Part shown: positions 31,703 to 44,414 of the stretch, piece by piece
Numbering within the stretch: the first letter of the stretch is position 1
Layout: each line of letters opens with the position of its first letter
Source: Steinernema hermaphroditum
Lineage: Eukaryota > Nematoda > Chromadorea > Rhabditida > Steinernematidae
Assembly (NCBI GenBank): GCA_030435675.1
Contig: CM059623.1
Location: 13,114,092-13,178,091 of the forward strand
Reading direction: 5' to 3'
Length of the DNA stretch: 64,000 nucleotides
Notes under the pieces: model-generated
Told to the model about the DNA's origin: nothing
Seen by the model: only the letters and a program-made list of their open reading frames with translations
Database searches by the model: none
Position numbers and translations under genes: made by a program

Positions 31703-33622
31703 CTACAGACATTCACTGTATGGTGGTAGCCCATCGTCGTTTTCTACAGCTTCCGCACCTTCTTGGAAATCAATTTTGTAGACCTTCTTTCCAAGTCCGT
31801 CTTTTCCGAGCAGGTAGAAACAAGATCCGTGATTAGAAGCGTTCAAGAACTTTCGGAAACTCACACTCCGCCTCAGATCTGCGGTGAGATTGGTCAGCTG
31901 GAACGTTCTAAACATCAGCTTGGCAATCGGCTGCTCCTACAATCTTACGTCATATCAAGTTTAAACAGATTGAAATCGGGTGATGGATTTGCATATCCAA
32001 GCTCCAGATCGCATAGTTTGTCCTTGCTGAGAATGTAAGCGTAGTCGTCCACGACTACAGCGTTGGCAATGTAGTGAGCGAGATTTGTGTTCAGAAAAGT
32101 TTCCGTTGTGTGAATTTTGTGCGCCTGGTAGGTCATGTTGTTGCCTGATTCGAGAGAGTAGGCCATGTTCCTCGCGGCGTCGATTAAGTACGCGCGGGCT
32201 TTATAGTCGAATGCAGTCCATATTGTGAAGTCTAAAATATGTGTGTCATGGTGGGAGTACCGAAATGTTACTTTTTGTCGTTTCTTTCGTACTAAGTCGG
32301 TGGACAAATAGGAAACAATCAACGCGGTTGCGTCCCATTCCTCGCCGTTCTGGCACCAATGGCAACGTAGCCCTGCGGACGGTAATATTGGTACTTACTG
32401 ATTGGCTTTTTCAACTAACTTCAAACCAAAGCCACCTAAGCCGCTTCCCCCGATGTTCTATCAAAAAGAAAATTCCTCGAACAGTCCGTTACCTTGTGTG
32501 AAATCTATTTTCCATGTTGGTCCGCCTAGGTGTTTGATGACTTTCAGTGTTTGGTTTTTCAGTGGGTCTATAATAGTGACTCCGGCAAAATAGCTCCGTT
32601 CGGAAATACATCTGAATTATAATATAAAAAGGCTTTATTTTTTATAATCCTAAAGTTACTAACAAGGGACTAGTGTCAGACGCCGATCGAGCTGAAACTT
32701 TGAGGATTATTACGCCTATATGTCACGACTGTATTGCGTGAATCAAAGGCTTACGCCTTGCACGACGCCGAAAATAGACAACAGAGGATGTCTCGTTGTA
32801 GCCGGACTACGCTTATATGTGTAAGGCGCTGTAAGGCATCGAACGGAGATTGAACGCAACCTCACGCCTTCTAGCCATAACAATACACTTTTTGATCCAT
32901 TACGAGTGGTGTGTGGCTGCCGCACATAAATAGAGTTTTCCTGATTCACTTCTCGACATGATCTCGCATGGGTAACTGATATTTGGAGGAATTACTAGCT
33001 GCAAATCCACTAAGTTTGAGTTCGATCGGCGTGCGACACTTCGGAATGGTCCCGTGCGAACTAAGCTAGGCTAAACTTACATTTTATTGAACACCGGAGC
33101 TTCTGACGTTCCCCACTTTAAATCGAACGCCACAGCGACCCTTTTCTTACTGTTGTAGATAGTAGGTCCGCACATGCGGAAGATCACTTTACCGACCTGA
33201 TGCCAGTAGCAATTCTAAGAATCGAAGTTCACAGATTTCTGAATGCAAAGCTCCATTTTTTACCTGAGTGCAGGGTCCAGATTCCGCGAAACATTTGAAT
33301 TCTGTACGAAATGAACCGAGTGTATCCCTCCTCTCGATGTAGTTGGGCTTTCTGGAACACATCGTTATTATTTAGCGTTTGGCTCACAAGCTTACAAAGT
33401 GCAGGTTCCCAAATTTCCAATGACATAATTCGCTGCTCGATCGGTTAGTGGAAAAGGCGTGCTATGCATTCTGAAACGACATAATATAAACAGCATAACG
33501 CAGTGAAATAAGAAGTCATGACATTGCTGAAAGCAAACGATTCCGACAGCGCGTTTGTTCGTGTCTTCTAACTGATAAGAATCACAATCATAATCAAGAC
33601 GATAGTTTAGCGATGACTTCAT
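31703..33622 (-). CDS. Type II membrane protein with a propeller-like ectodomain, unknown family
   Basis: Six exons, 33622-33396, 33351-33264, 33214-33081, 32611-32493, 32231-31949 and 31907-31703, join in phase to 351 aa. The N-terminus has no signal peptide but a hydrophobic segment at about residues 33-50 (HDFLFHCVMLFILCRF), so it is probably a type II anchor. The ectodomain starts with a Cys-rich part (KCFAESGPC then NCYWHQ) and continues with repeated strands such as VAVAFDLKW, AYLIDAARNMAYSL, DYAYILSK and KKVYKIDF, suggesting a beta-propeller. A weak likeness to olfactomedin-type domains is possible, but I would not assign it. The 3' side reaches repeat-rich DNA. Confidence 0.6.
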
Positions 33623-33624
33623 TT

Positions 33625-34625
33625 TGATGTCACACCGAGAAGAAAGAAAGCCCCTAAAATGTGCAAGGAGGTCTTAGGATATCGAAACAGTTGAGCTCGG
33701 GATCCCATCGTAATCATCCCGTAACAAACAACTATTCCACGGCCGGCCGGATAACAACAACCACCAGTTTATGAATAACGTGTAAAAAACAAATATGCGA
33801 CGGTTGATAATTCTCTTACCGAAAATTTGTGAATTTGTTTTTGTGAAAATGTGAAGATTTTCAAAAAGACTCAATTAAATTCTACACCATGTCAAGACTA
33901 CAGGGCCCGTCCGGCTCGCGTAAAATCAATAGATATGAGTTTAAGCTAGGTCTGCTTGTTAAGCCCGTTACGCAAATATCATCACACCCCGGTCGATGTA
34001 GGCCGGGATTAGTTGTCCCGGAATTAGTTGCGCCGGAATGAGTTGGGGTTACGCCTTCTGACCGATATTACGACAAGAAAGATAATCGGCTTCAAATACA
34101 CGTGGCTTCAAATGCATTACATTAGGTGAGTCCTCATTTGACTCGGTAGCGATCAAGCACGTAGTCCGTTCGTTCTCTTTCAAATATGTTGAGTGAGCGG
34201 TCGCTCTCGGCCGTCGTTGTTGAAGCAATGATCTCTCCAGCTCCCAGAAAGCATGATGGTTTTCTGTAACTCCGAAGTTTGCAAACACAGTCATGTCCAT
34301 AGTTTGCAGTTATTTCCGGAATGCGAATGAGTAACATTTTATAGCATTCGAAAGATAAGATGATTGTGTAAAAGTTCGAGGAAAGTACCCGATTCGGGAA
34401 AAGTGTCGCCAGAAAATGAAGTCTCTGCTTAAAACTCTCGAGATCAGCTGTCGTAGTGATAGTGAACTCTTCACAACAGTTCTAACCAAACTAAGGCAAT
34501 GCAGCAATGAGTCACCAAACATTCTCCGTGTACAGCTCGCCCTATCTGCACTGATAATGCCAACAACCATCAACAGCGTGATGCACTGTATTTGCCTTCC
34601 CTCTTCGCCGGTCGCTGGCATCGAT
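33625..34625. other. Non-coding, R2 copy at about 34,160-34,260
   Basis: An inverted R2 copy is visible (TTGAGTGAGCGGTCGCTCTC and GAAGCAATGATCTCTCCAGC). Near 34,010-34,050 there are four short units of the form GGAATTAGTTG/GGAATGAGTTG. No gene before the galectin start. Confidence 0.45.
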
Positions 34626-34629
34626 CGTT

Positions 34630-36712
34630 ATGGCGTCGCCTCAAGTCTTTCGAAGCCCTGTAGTTTTCCTCATTTATTAAAAAATAAACTTTCAACTTAC
34701 TATTTAGACTCTTCCGTTGCTGAAGGATCTTGTCAGCCCTTTCACAGTCGGCACTTGCCTTGTCGTTGAAGGTGTTGCGTACGATGACCCTGTTAAAACG
34801 TGAGACATGATTCCTTCATTGCTTATTTTATAAAGGATTTAGTGGATTTATGATTGATCTTCTTACCGACCGTGACATAGCGCTAAGCCTCTCGATGCAG
34901 TTTCGGCCAAACAACCGCAATTTCATGGTGATAACGGCCAGAAAGGACGGTGTGTATCACGACGGTTTTCGTCGACCTTGCGGCATACAGCTGGGGCAAC
35001 AATTTACAGTGAACGTTGCGTGCAAAGATCAAGTCTTTGAGGTTGATAATTTTGCTCTCAGTAATCCTAAAGTGTACTTCATAGGTTTACGCTAATGAAG
35101 AGCACCTCTGTGAGTTTGAACATAGGGTCAACACCACGGACATCACCAAATTGTCGATCAAAGGATCACTGGTTTGCAAGGAAGCTCTCATAACCTCCTC
35201 GACTGCAGCCTTTCCTACACCTCCACCAATACCGAAGCGGCCCCATGAATCGAATATTTTACAGAGCGGCGCAGGACTCGGTTCAAACAGTAAGAAGCTA
35301 ATGTATTAAGTGTTTAATTGTAATGCGCTAAGATGACGCCCCTCCGCCTTATCAAGAAAAGCCCGATCATTTTGCGGCCAACATTCCCCCACCAGTTCCG
35401 ACGCGCTCAAGCAATTACGAACAACTCATATCTGCGAAGATGCAGTCAGAAGCAAGTATCGACAGTCAGAAATTTACCTATCCCCCGCCACAACCGGAAT
35501 CAAGCCATCGAACAGTATCCAGCGCTCCTTATCCTATGCAAGACGGCTTTCCTCAAATTAGCAGACACTATGAAGCGCTTCAAGGAAGCCGCCCTGTGGA
35601 GTACGTTTATACTTTCAATTATTAGGCTTGCTTCATTTATGTACTTTACTTCTTTTGACCACATTTTTCCATTGGAGCTCAGCCATTATCTACTCACACT
35701 TTGTTGCTTGTCAAAGTCTACAAATTTCAGTAACTCCTATCCTAGCTACTATCCACCTTCTGAGCGACCACCGAGTGATTCGAGCAGTGGATTTCGAGGA
35801 GCTCTCCCGATCAACGAAAACGAAAGCGCTCATCAGCTTTTCTCAAAAAAGTGAGCCACCGAATGACAACTGGCTCGTACGAAATCATTCAGTTCGTCTT
35901 CCGGAATCGCAACAGGCTACCCTTCCGAAACTGGATATCCCGGTTGCTATCAGCAATATTGTCGAAGGGGAACACCTTCGGGTGGCCCATGCAGCTGCAG
36001 AAATTGCGTTAACCATGCTTCGGCGGAAAACAAAGGATACAGTGGATGCCAACAGAGGTATGAATGGACCGAAAATCACACAAAAGTCATTAGAATTCTA
36101 TTCGGGAGTGGACAAAAGCAACTTAAAGCGTGGACATAGTATAGACGTTCGTTTTCAGCCATGGATTGAGTCCGTTTGAAAAGGCCGTACACAAAACTGT
36201 TCAAAAAACGTTCACTGCTACTGAGAAGGCATTCGTGAACATGGGTAAAAGCTTGAATGGAAAATCGGCGCCCTACTACCTGCGACTCGAAAACCAACCC
36301 TTCGAATATCCTCAAGTTCTTTCTATAACCGCAACCCCTAACGTCTCCATGTTCTCGTTGAAGAACCGCTTTGAGATAAATCTCAAACACGGCAGTGAGT
36401 ATGTTCTTCACATCAATCCACGCTTCGATGAGAAGGTAGAATGAGTTTTGCCCACTGGTTTTGAAATCGCTCTTACTTCAGTTTACTGTACTCAACTCTA
36501 CCCTCTGTAATATGTGGCAGTCGGAAATGAGGCTTCCCTTCCCGTTCAAGAATGGGCGTAGCTTCCACATGGAAATCGTCGCCGGAGACCCGATTCGTAT
36601 CTTTGTTAATGGACGAGAATTGGCCAGTTTCGTCTTGAGAACTAAGAGTCCCATCACCTTCATTGAGATTGTTAATCTATGCTTAGACGATGTGGTCTTG
36701 AGGCGTCAGTAG
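34630..36712 (+). CDS. Tandem-repeat galectin with long disordered linker
   Basis: Nine exons, 34630-34659, 34708-34799, 34843-35060, 35101-35289, 35333-35600, 35731-35850, 35893-36057, 36159-36435 and 36482-36712, join in phase to 529 aa. Domain 1 (about residues 15-150) has the galectin outline (PFTVGTCLVVEG, FMIDLL, FCEF-like HLCEFEHR) but lacks the H-NPR and W--E-R sugar-contact residues. Residues about 155-350 form a linker rich in Pro, Ser, Tyr and Gln. Domain 2 (about 390-529) keeps LHINPRFDE, V-N and MWQSEMR, so it should bind beta-galactosides. Galectins lack signal peptides, as here. In nematodes they bind host or self glycans and some act in gut defence; the role here is unknown. 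Confidence 0.82.
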
Positions 36713-36719
36713 AATAAAA

Positions 36720-37490
36720 TCGATGAAGTTGATGGAGTATAGCACAATGAAATGTGTTCGTGGTTGGCATCAGAGACTATTTGCTAAAAAAGACGTGTTT
36801 GGTGAAATACGTATTGAGAGAGCGAATGAGAGAATCGACCAGAGATGGACACGAACGGATCGCATCGACTAACCAACTCAGCCGATCCGTGAGCCGGTTG
36901 ATGGCTAACCAGCCAACTCATCTGTTGGCTCAGCCTTCACCGCATAAGTTGACCTATATACGGATATGGACGGTTGAGTCGTTCGTCGGATATTCACGTT
37001 TTAAATAATGTCGCGGACGGCCAAGAAGACCTGCACGGTGACACAGAAATACTGTTACAATATAAATGCAAATCATCCAAACGTTTCTTGCAATAATAAC
37101 AGACATTTGAATGACCCTTGTAGCAGTTTTAAACAGGCTACGATGGGGGATAACCGGCTGGAATAGGCTGGAACAACGCCACAGTTAAATCTAGGTTCAT
37201 GAAGTGCCTCTCATTCTTACTTTAGTTCAACCCTTTTCCCAGCCTCCCATCATTAACACAGTTGATGCGTGTTGCGGACTTCCAAGCGGAATTCGGTTGC
37301 AGACCCATGCTTCTCAACGGAATAAACACATTAACAGTATTGCGAAACAATTTGCTGGTCATAAGGATTTACTAACCGATGTTATCACGCCAATGTTTAC
37401 AATTATATGTTCGGTTTTTAGAAAATCTATCAAACTTTCATTTGTTCAAGACAATAATGACGTGCTTTCACTTTAACAATGCTACAAACT
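36720..37490. other. Non-coding spacer with GGTTGG-type short repeats
   Basis: Around 36,860-36,950 there are several units like CCAACTCA and CCGGTTGATGGC; related sequence lies at 40,640-40,810, both ending in TTTTGAATAATGTC-like sequence. From about 37,210 the DNA matches 40,950 onward as the edge of the duplicated M13-like gene A/B segment. Confidence 0.45.
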
Positions 37491-37496
37491 ACAAGA

Positions 37497-39423
37497 TTAC
37501 ACAAAGAAATGACATATGTCCTCTTTACTCCTATAGTAGCTGTGACCGGGCTTACATCCGAATTCACGTTGGAAGTCATCGTTCAGTATTAAAAGAGTCT
37601 TGGGGGTTATCTCAAACGGACAGGACAGCAGTTCGTTTCGAATGAACAACCGCTGCACATCGGATAGATCATGCAGTACAGCAGTTCCATTTTCACTAGG
37701 GCTTCGGAAATTGACGTCCGAAAAAAACTGTTGCACTCCGCCATTTGTTCCGTTGCTCGACATCGCGTGAGTAACCAATCGCAGCGCCTCTATGTGGCCC
37801 ACGTATTGCTGAAAACTCTGAAGATCGTCAAGACCTTGCATCAGACGTTACATACCGCAGAAATGGAATGCTTCTCATAGCACTTCAATGGCGCATTTTC
37901 ATAAATAGATAATTCTTTGAAGAATTCCACCTTCTCCCGACCAGCATTAAGAAGAGTCGTGAGAAAATTGACGGCTATGTCCGTCACGGCGTACTCGTCA
38001 TAAGGGTGAATCATTGCAGGAGAATAGTACTATAAGAGCATATCTTTAGGGTCACTCTAACTTCTTGTTTTACTTCGGTTTTTGCGAATTTGGGCTGTTC
38101 GAGGTCTTCTTCTCCGATGATCATATATGAGGAAATATCAGGTTCGAAAACACCAAATTCCTAAAAACAAAGGCGTTACTGTAAACAGTTGTCAGTGACA
38201 CATGATTCTATGGTAATAAAACGTCTCCCCCATCATGAAAAAACGCTTCCATCATGCGTAGCATATTTGACTCACATGAGCAGGAAATCGAAGAGCATCT
38301 ACACCGTCTTCATTAACGGTGGCATTTTGAGTTGCTTCCCGCAGCACATCCACGTAGTATTTGATTTGACACATATGATTGCATCCAATTGGCATCGTGT
38401 CATTCCGATCAAAGAACATTTCGTGCACGTTTGAGATCACTTTTACGACAAAATCCTTGGTAAGATGATCAGGAAGTCCGAGGAACACTTTTCTCTTTTG
38501 AACTTCTTTTATGAATTCGGCCTTGGCACTTTCAGGAATCCAGCTACTGTTCTAAGTGGCTAATGCATTCCGCAATAACAATGATGTAACACACCTGAAT
38601 AACTCTGATAACTTCACCCTTCATATCTCCAAAAAGCTGTTCATATTGGTCTTTGACGCTTTTCGGATTCAGATCATATTCGTGGATGCATTTAATGTAG
38701 AGGAGGTTAAGGTATCGTTGAATATCAACCATCTGCATAACAGGCGCACGCTGGTCGAAGTTACGGTCGTAAACATATTCCTAAATCGATATAGCGAGTC
38801 ATTGAACACTGGGGCTGGACAATTCACTCAAGGATGCCGTTATGGAATCAACAGTTAAAATGGTCACTGTATGACAGCTATACACTTTGAGCCTTGATAG
38901 AAGTTTATCATACTTCAGAACGCGAATATCACTCGTGATTTACAGGAAGTCATTCTATCATTACACTTTTTCTGGTTGTCTGACTCATTTCACACCGTTC
39001 CACGTCCACGCACACAATCCGTCCCGTGATTCTCTCCCCGTTCCCGACCTATCATCCATCTACGTAAAGCACTATATTGTTACCCGTGTGATTGATGACA
39101 GTGTCTCATTGTCGGCTTCGTCAAAAATCTGAAAAGAATCTGATCCGTATCATCTCCTTACTCACAAAACTGACCTTATTGAAAACCGCAAGCACCGGAT
39201 CGTTGTCTTTAAGTAGTGCAACGCTAAATGCTTTATGGAATTGGCCGTGGAGTCTTCGTGACAAGAGATTCAATTCGGGATCACTGTGTTCCTTCGTGTT
39301 GCACACAAACTCGCGGAAATCATCACAAGGGTGGGCCGTTGACGAGAGTTTATGTCCGCGGTAGCTGTGAGCGACGATGAGCGGTAATAGAATGAGCAGA
39401 AGAATGTAAAAATCCGATGGCAT
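37497..39423 (-). CDS. Secreted M13-like pseudopeptidase A
   Basis: Seven exons, 39423-39175, 39128-39084, 38780-38595, 38551-38276, 38160-38062, 38029-37856 and 37808-37497, join in phase to 446 aa. The signal peptide (MPSDFYILLLILLPLIVAHS) is followed by HPCDDFREFVCN, the start motif of M13 peptidases such as neprilysin. The C-terminus, FGCKPGHSYYRSKEDICHFF, matches the M13 end (Cys near the end, aromatic last residues). Between them the protein is about 300 residues shorter than M13 enzymes, and no HExxH or ExxAD is present; the HExxH position reads VTDIAVNFLTTLLN. An active protease is therefore unlikely. Its tandem copy B lies 3.7 kb away on the same strand. Confidence 0.78.
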
Positions 39424-39429
39424 TTGATC

Positions 39430-40420
39430 TCCTAAAATTACAAAAAGCACACTTAAAAGCAGAACATAAAAAGACTGTTAAAGGGTATCAAACTACTCAA
39501 CCCTTGTATGACACGCGCATTTATGAAGAGAAGCAGGACAAGCATTGTGCTTGAGAATGCAGCTAGCTGTCGGAAAGATTGTGCATTTCGCTAGCGAAAG
39601 AGCTTCAAAGACGTAGCCAGCCATCGCTCAGAAAACATTCTCCTCATGATGGATTGGAAATGGGACAGACAGATTGCAAAAACATCGTATCTGTTTCTAA
39701 ACGTGTTTCGCAGTTGCTCTGCTCGTTCGTCTTATGTCACTGGCGAATTTTAAGAACGAAATTTCATTATGTTGTGACATCTTCTATTGGGTTGGCACAT
39801 TGAAAATAGGACACTTTTGTAATAACTGTTTGATTGCGTAAATCACATTTATTTCACTCAAGGTATTTACCATTGGCACGCGATAACATAAGCCGAATTT
39901 ATGAGCAGCATCTGGATTCCTCGTTCGTAGAACGCAAAGGGTTTAGGGTCTAAAAATGTTTTTGGTCCAATTTTCGACCTCTTTGTAGTATTCTAAATGG
40001 TTTCCTTTCATATCGTCAATTACGGGCGAGCACAGTTGACGGTTAGACAGGGCTAACATAGCTCTATATGCGTTGTGAACAGGAATCTCACAGCTGAAAA
40101 TGGAGATCCACTTTTGGCCTGTATTTCCGTGAAGTAGAGGTGAACTCGTGGACTCAGTAGTCACTTGGCTATGTGTGCTACTATGCGGGCTTAGTATATA
40201 TGGCTTACATAATTAATTGCATCTTCTTACGAACATAACGTTTATGGCGTTAAAGGCGTTATGAATCGGCCATCACCGCTGTCACAGCCATGACTGCCTT
40301 CTGCAATCTATAGTTCCAGGAAAACGTGTAGGGGCCGCTCATGGGGGGGGGGCGCTCATCCGATCCGTAGCACCAGCCGTCAACCGTTTGCTCAACCGTT
40401 GAACTTTACGCAATATATTG
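39430..40420. other. Spacer with R1 copy d (39,955-40,175)
   Basis: The 39,500-39,760 part is the upstream flank of gene A and matches the flank of gene B (43,190-43,400). R1 follows in plus orientation. A poly-G run lies near 40,345. No gene. Confidence 0.5.
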
Positions 40421-40620
40421 TTTCAGGAATGTGTACCCGGACCGCTCATCAGAAGTTCAAAGGTCCCAGTAGCCTGGTAAATGCTGTGATCGAACGACAT
40501 TAAAGATAACCAGAAACACTGACAACAAAACCACAAAGAAAGGTGTGCTGAACAACAACTTCCGCTGTTCGTTTTTCTAAAGATTGGCAGCTGTTGTTCG
40601 CTCTCTTCTCATAAATAAAC
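40421..40620 (+). pseudogene. Relic of the 5' flank of M13-like gene C
   Basis: TTTCAGGAATGTGT through GGTAAATGCTGTGATCGAAC and on to the CTGTTCGTTTTTCTAAAG stretch repeats 43,480-43,560 joined to 44,415-44,530. Homology stops just before the signal-peptide exon of gene C, so only the leader survives. The 854-bp insertion found at 43,561-44,414 is absent here. Confidence 0.6.
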
Positions 40621-41200
40621 TGCAAAGGTTTCACTTCCACTAGTCCAACGATTGATGAATCGCATCGGTTAGGCCATAAGCCGTTCGAGGGCTGACGGAT
40701 GGCCCAGGGCTCTGCCAACCGGTTGACAGGCTGAACCGATACACATATCTGGACCCGACCGGTCGTCACAGAAAACAAACGAAAGAGATTTTTACATTTT
40801 GAATAATGTCACAGACGGCCCAGAAGGCCTAGATGTGGAAAGAGGTCCGCTCATATGATAAGCATCGATGTATTATGAAATGTCTCGAAATGCCGTTGCG
40901 ATTTTGTTCATTGCTTTCAAGTTCGGCTTGGCTTGAATCATTTTTTAACTAGCAAATTCAGCTTTGTTACGGCTTCCCATGATGAACACAGACCGCTGAT
41001 TCATTTTGGAGATTTCCAAGCGGAATTCGGTTACAGACCGATGCTTCTCAGCGGAGTGAACACAGACTGAAGTGAACTAACTGATGTTGTTAGGCCAATG
41101 TTTTTACATATGTTCGGTTTTCAGAAAATCCATCAAGCTTTAATATTGTTCGAAACAATAATGACGTGCTTTCACTTTGACAATGCTACAAACTACAAGA

Positions 41201-43066
41201 TTACACAAAGAAATGACATATGTCCTCTTTACTCCTATAGTAGCTGTGACCGGGCCTGCATCCGAATTTACGTTGGAAGTCATCGTTCAGCATTAAAAGA
41301 GTCTTGGGGGTTATCTCAAACGGACAGGACAGCAGTTCGTTTCGAATGAACAACCGCTGCACATCGGATAGATCATGCAGTACAGCAGTTCCATTTTCAC
41401 TAGGGCTTCGGAAATTGACGTCCGAAAAAAACTGTTGCACTCCGCCATTTGTTCCGTTGCTCGACATCGCGTGAGTAACCAATTGCAGCGCCTCCAGATA
41501 GAGGAAGTCGTACTGAAAACTTGAAAGATTGTCAAGACCTTACATCAGACCTTACATACCGTAGAAATGAAATACTTCTCATAGCACTTCAATGGCGCAT
41601 TTTCATAAATGGATAGTTCTTTGAAGGAGTCAACCTTCTCCAGTTTGAGAAGAGCGTTGAGAAGAGTCGTGACATAAGATACGGCCATCACCTCCATGGC
41701 GTCATACAAGTGAACCATTGCAGGAGAATAGTACTATAATAGCATATCTTTAGGGTCACTCTAACCTCTTGTTTTACTTCGGCTTTTGCGAATTTGGGCT
41801 GTTCGAGGTCTTCTTCTTCGATGATCATATATGAGGAAATATCAGGTTCGAAAATACCAAATTCCTAAAAAGAAAGGCGTTACTGTAAACAATAGCCGGT
41901 GACACATGCTTTTACGGTAATATAACGCCCCCCCCCCTTCCATCATGCGTAGCATATTTAACTCACATGAGCAGGAAATCGAAGAGCATCTACACCGTCT
42001 TCATTCACCGTTGGATTCTGAGTTGCTTCCCGGAGAATATCCACATAATATTTGATTTGGCACTTAGGATTGCATCCGATTGGCATCGTATCATTCCGAT
42101 CAAAGAACATTTCGTGCACATTTGAGATCACTTTGACGACGAAATCCATGGTAAGATGGTCGGGAAGTCCGAGGAACACTTTTCTCATTTGAACTTCTTT
42201 TATATATTCGGTTTTGGTGCTTTCAGGAATCCAGCTGTTATTCTAAATGCCTAACTTATTCCGGAATAACAATGGTGTAACACACCTGAATAACTCTGAT
42301 AACTTCACCCTTCATATCTCCAAAAAGTTGTTCATATTGGTCTTTGACGCTTTTCGGATTCAGATCATATTCGTCGATGTATTTAATGTAGAGGAGGTTA
42401 AGGTATCGTTGAATATCACTCATCATCATGACAGTTAGACGCTGGTCATCGATGTGATGTCCGTACACATATTCCTAAATCGGCATAGCAAGTCACTAAG
42501 CGCAGAGGCTGAGAAACGGTCGTTCCGAGTGCCATCCCCCAGGATGGAACCAGTAGGTATCCACTGCTATGCACCATTTTTTAGAATGTGTATCGTTCTA
42601 TCCATTACACTTACTTTCATTTCTGACTTTGTTCGCACCGCTCAAGGCACACTGTCCGTCCCGTGACTGCCTTCCCCATTCCCAACGCTCCCCTTTGCTC
42701 ATGCCTTTTAACCACCACATTGCTACCTTTTTGATGGATGACAGTGTCTCATTGTCGGCGTCGTCAAAAATCTGAAACAAATTTGATCCGTATCATCGTT
42801 TTTCCCACAAAACTGACCTTATTGAAAACCGCCAGCACCGGATCGTTGTCTTTAAGTAGTGCAACGCTAAGTGCTTTCTGGAAATGGCCGTAGAGCTCCT
42901 GCGACAAGAACTTCAATTCGGTTTCGCTGTATTCCCTCGTGTTGCACACAAACTCGCGGAAATCATCACAAGGGTGGACCGTTGACGAGAGTTTATGTCC
43001 GCGGTAGCTGTGAGCGACGGTAAGCGGTAGTAAAATGAGCAGAAGAATGTAAAAATCCGATGGCAT
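41201..43066 (-). CDS. Secreted M13-like pseudopeptidase B
   Basis: Seven exons, 43066-42818, 42771-42727, 42474-42286, 42242-41967, 41864-41766, 41733-41560 and 41512-41201, join in phase to 447 aa. Exon sizes equal those of gene A except for one codon, and sequence is nearly identical over much of the length, so A and B are a recent tandem pair. The signal peptide and HPCDDFREFVCN are followed by the helical region (YLNLLYIKYI), VFLGLPDHLT, and the end FGCRPGHSYY...ICHFF. No zinc motif. The differences between A and B cluster in exon 6 (the HExxH-equivalent region) and around the start of exon 7, which may point to relaxed or diversifying change there. Confidence 0.78.
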
Positions 43067-43560
43067 TGGATCTCCTATAATTAAAAAAGGCACACTTCAA
43101 ATCAGAACATAAACAGGCTGTTACAGGGTATCAAACTACACGATACTTCTATCAAACGTGCACTTTTGAAGAGGGATAGGACAGGATGCTGCTTGTGGGT
43201 GCATCTAGTTGTCGGAAAGATTTTGCTTTTCGCTGTCGAAAAGCGAAAGAGCTCTCTGAGCTTCTAAGACCCATCACCGAATGGAAAAGGGCCGATAGCT
43301 TGCAAAAACATCGTATTTGTTTCAAGATGTGTTTCGCAGCTGTTTGTGCTCGTTCTTCTTGTGTCACTGCAGTGTTCAACGAACACATTTCATGCATTGT
43401 GGCCTGCGGGTATAATACAGAGTTTATGAATCGGCCATCAACGCTTTAAAACACCCACGACTGCGTTCCGCAATGTTTGTTTCAGGAATGTGTGCACGGA
43501 CCGCTTATCAGAGGTAGCCTAAGGTCCCCGTAGCCTGGTAAATGCTGCGATCTAACGACA

Positions 43561-44414
43561 CCCCCTATATATAAACGGAAAAACGACGGATCCGTTGGTC
43601 TATGTGTGTGTGTGTGTTTTTCCGTGCGCATGGAGACAAAAACACCCACACAAAATAAGGACCCCGATGGGAACCGAACCCGACACCCAAAAATCTCAAA
43701 GCCTAGCATCTGACGATGTTTTCAGTGATTTTTTGCCGATTTTGTAACCGGCAATGTTGTCAGTTCGAGTTTCCTTAAACTTTACAGTTTTTTCGCCCAC
43801 TCCATTTACATGAGCGCTAATCTTGCCGCCCGCAGGGCTATGGGCTATTTGGCTTTTAGTACCTGACCACTCACTCGTGTCACGGTGGCGAGCGGTCGGT
43901 CCCTCATTCGCTCTCCGAGTGTCTGATAGGTCTGATAGCAAACCCTGTGGCATGTTTGAGTCTTCCGGCCTCCAGAGGGAATTGGGACACCCGGAAGCCG
44001 TAGTCCCACCACCGCTGACAACAAGATGTCCAACGCCAAGAATCCGACGCCCAACGCTGCGTGAGATGTCATCCCGAAGGTCGCCGACGCTCTGAGAACG
44101 CCACCACCACCGAAGACGCAACTCCCGGACCACGGACTCGTCGCTCCGAAGCCCCACAGTGCTCTAAATGCCCGCGAAGAAGATGTTCCGTCAAATTTCC
44201 GGAGGTTCGCTGATTTCCAGATGTCCCGTGAAGCGCGCCGTCTACGACCGGATCGACATCGACGCCAAGCCAGGGATGAAGTCGTCTGTCTGCCAGATAT
44301 CCTCTGTTGTCTATTTTCGGTGTCGTGCAAGGCGTAAGCCCTTGATTCACGAAATAAAGTCGTAAAGTCGTAAAGTCGTACCTGGAGGGCACAAATTCGC
44401 GCGCAGTCGTGTTT
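43561..44414. mobile_element. Composite repeat insertion (R4 + R3) with paralogous empty site
   Basis: The flanks CTAACGACA and ATTAAAGATAACC are contiguous in the duplicate at 40,490-40,510, so everything between them arrived after the duplication. From left to right there is a (TG)n microsatellite with R4 sequence in minus orientation (43,570-43,870), then R3-family sequence to the AAGTCGTAAAGTCGTAAAGT tail at about 44,375, then the GC-rich R4 end fragment (GCGCGCAGTCGTGTTTATTA). A 229-codon minus-strand frame over this insert is a by-product of GC-rich repeat sequence. Confidence 0.65.
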
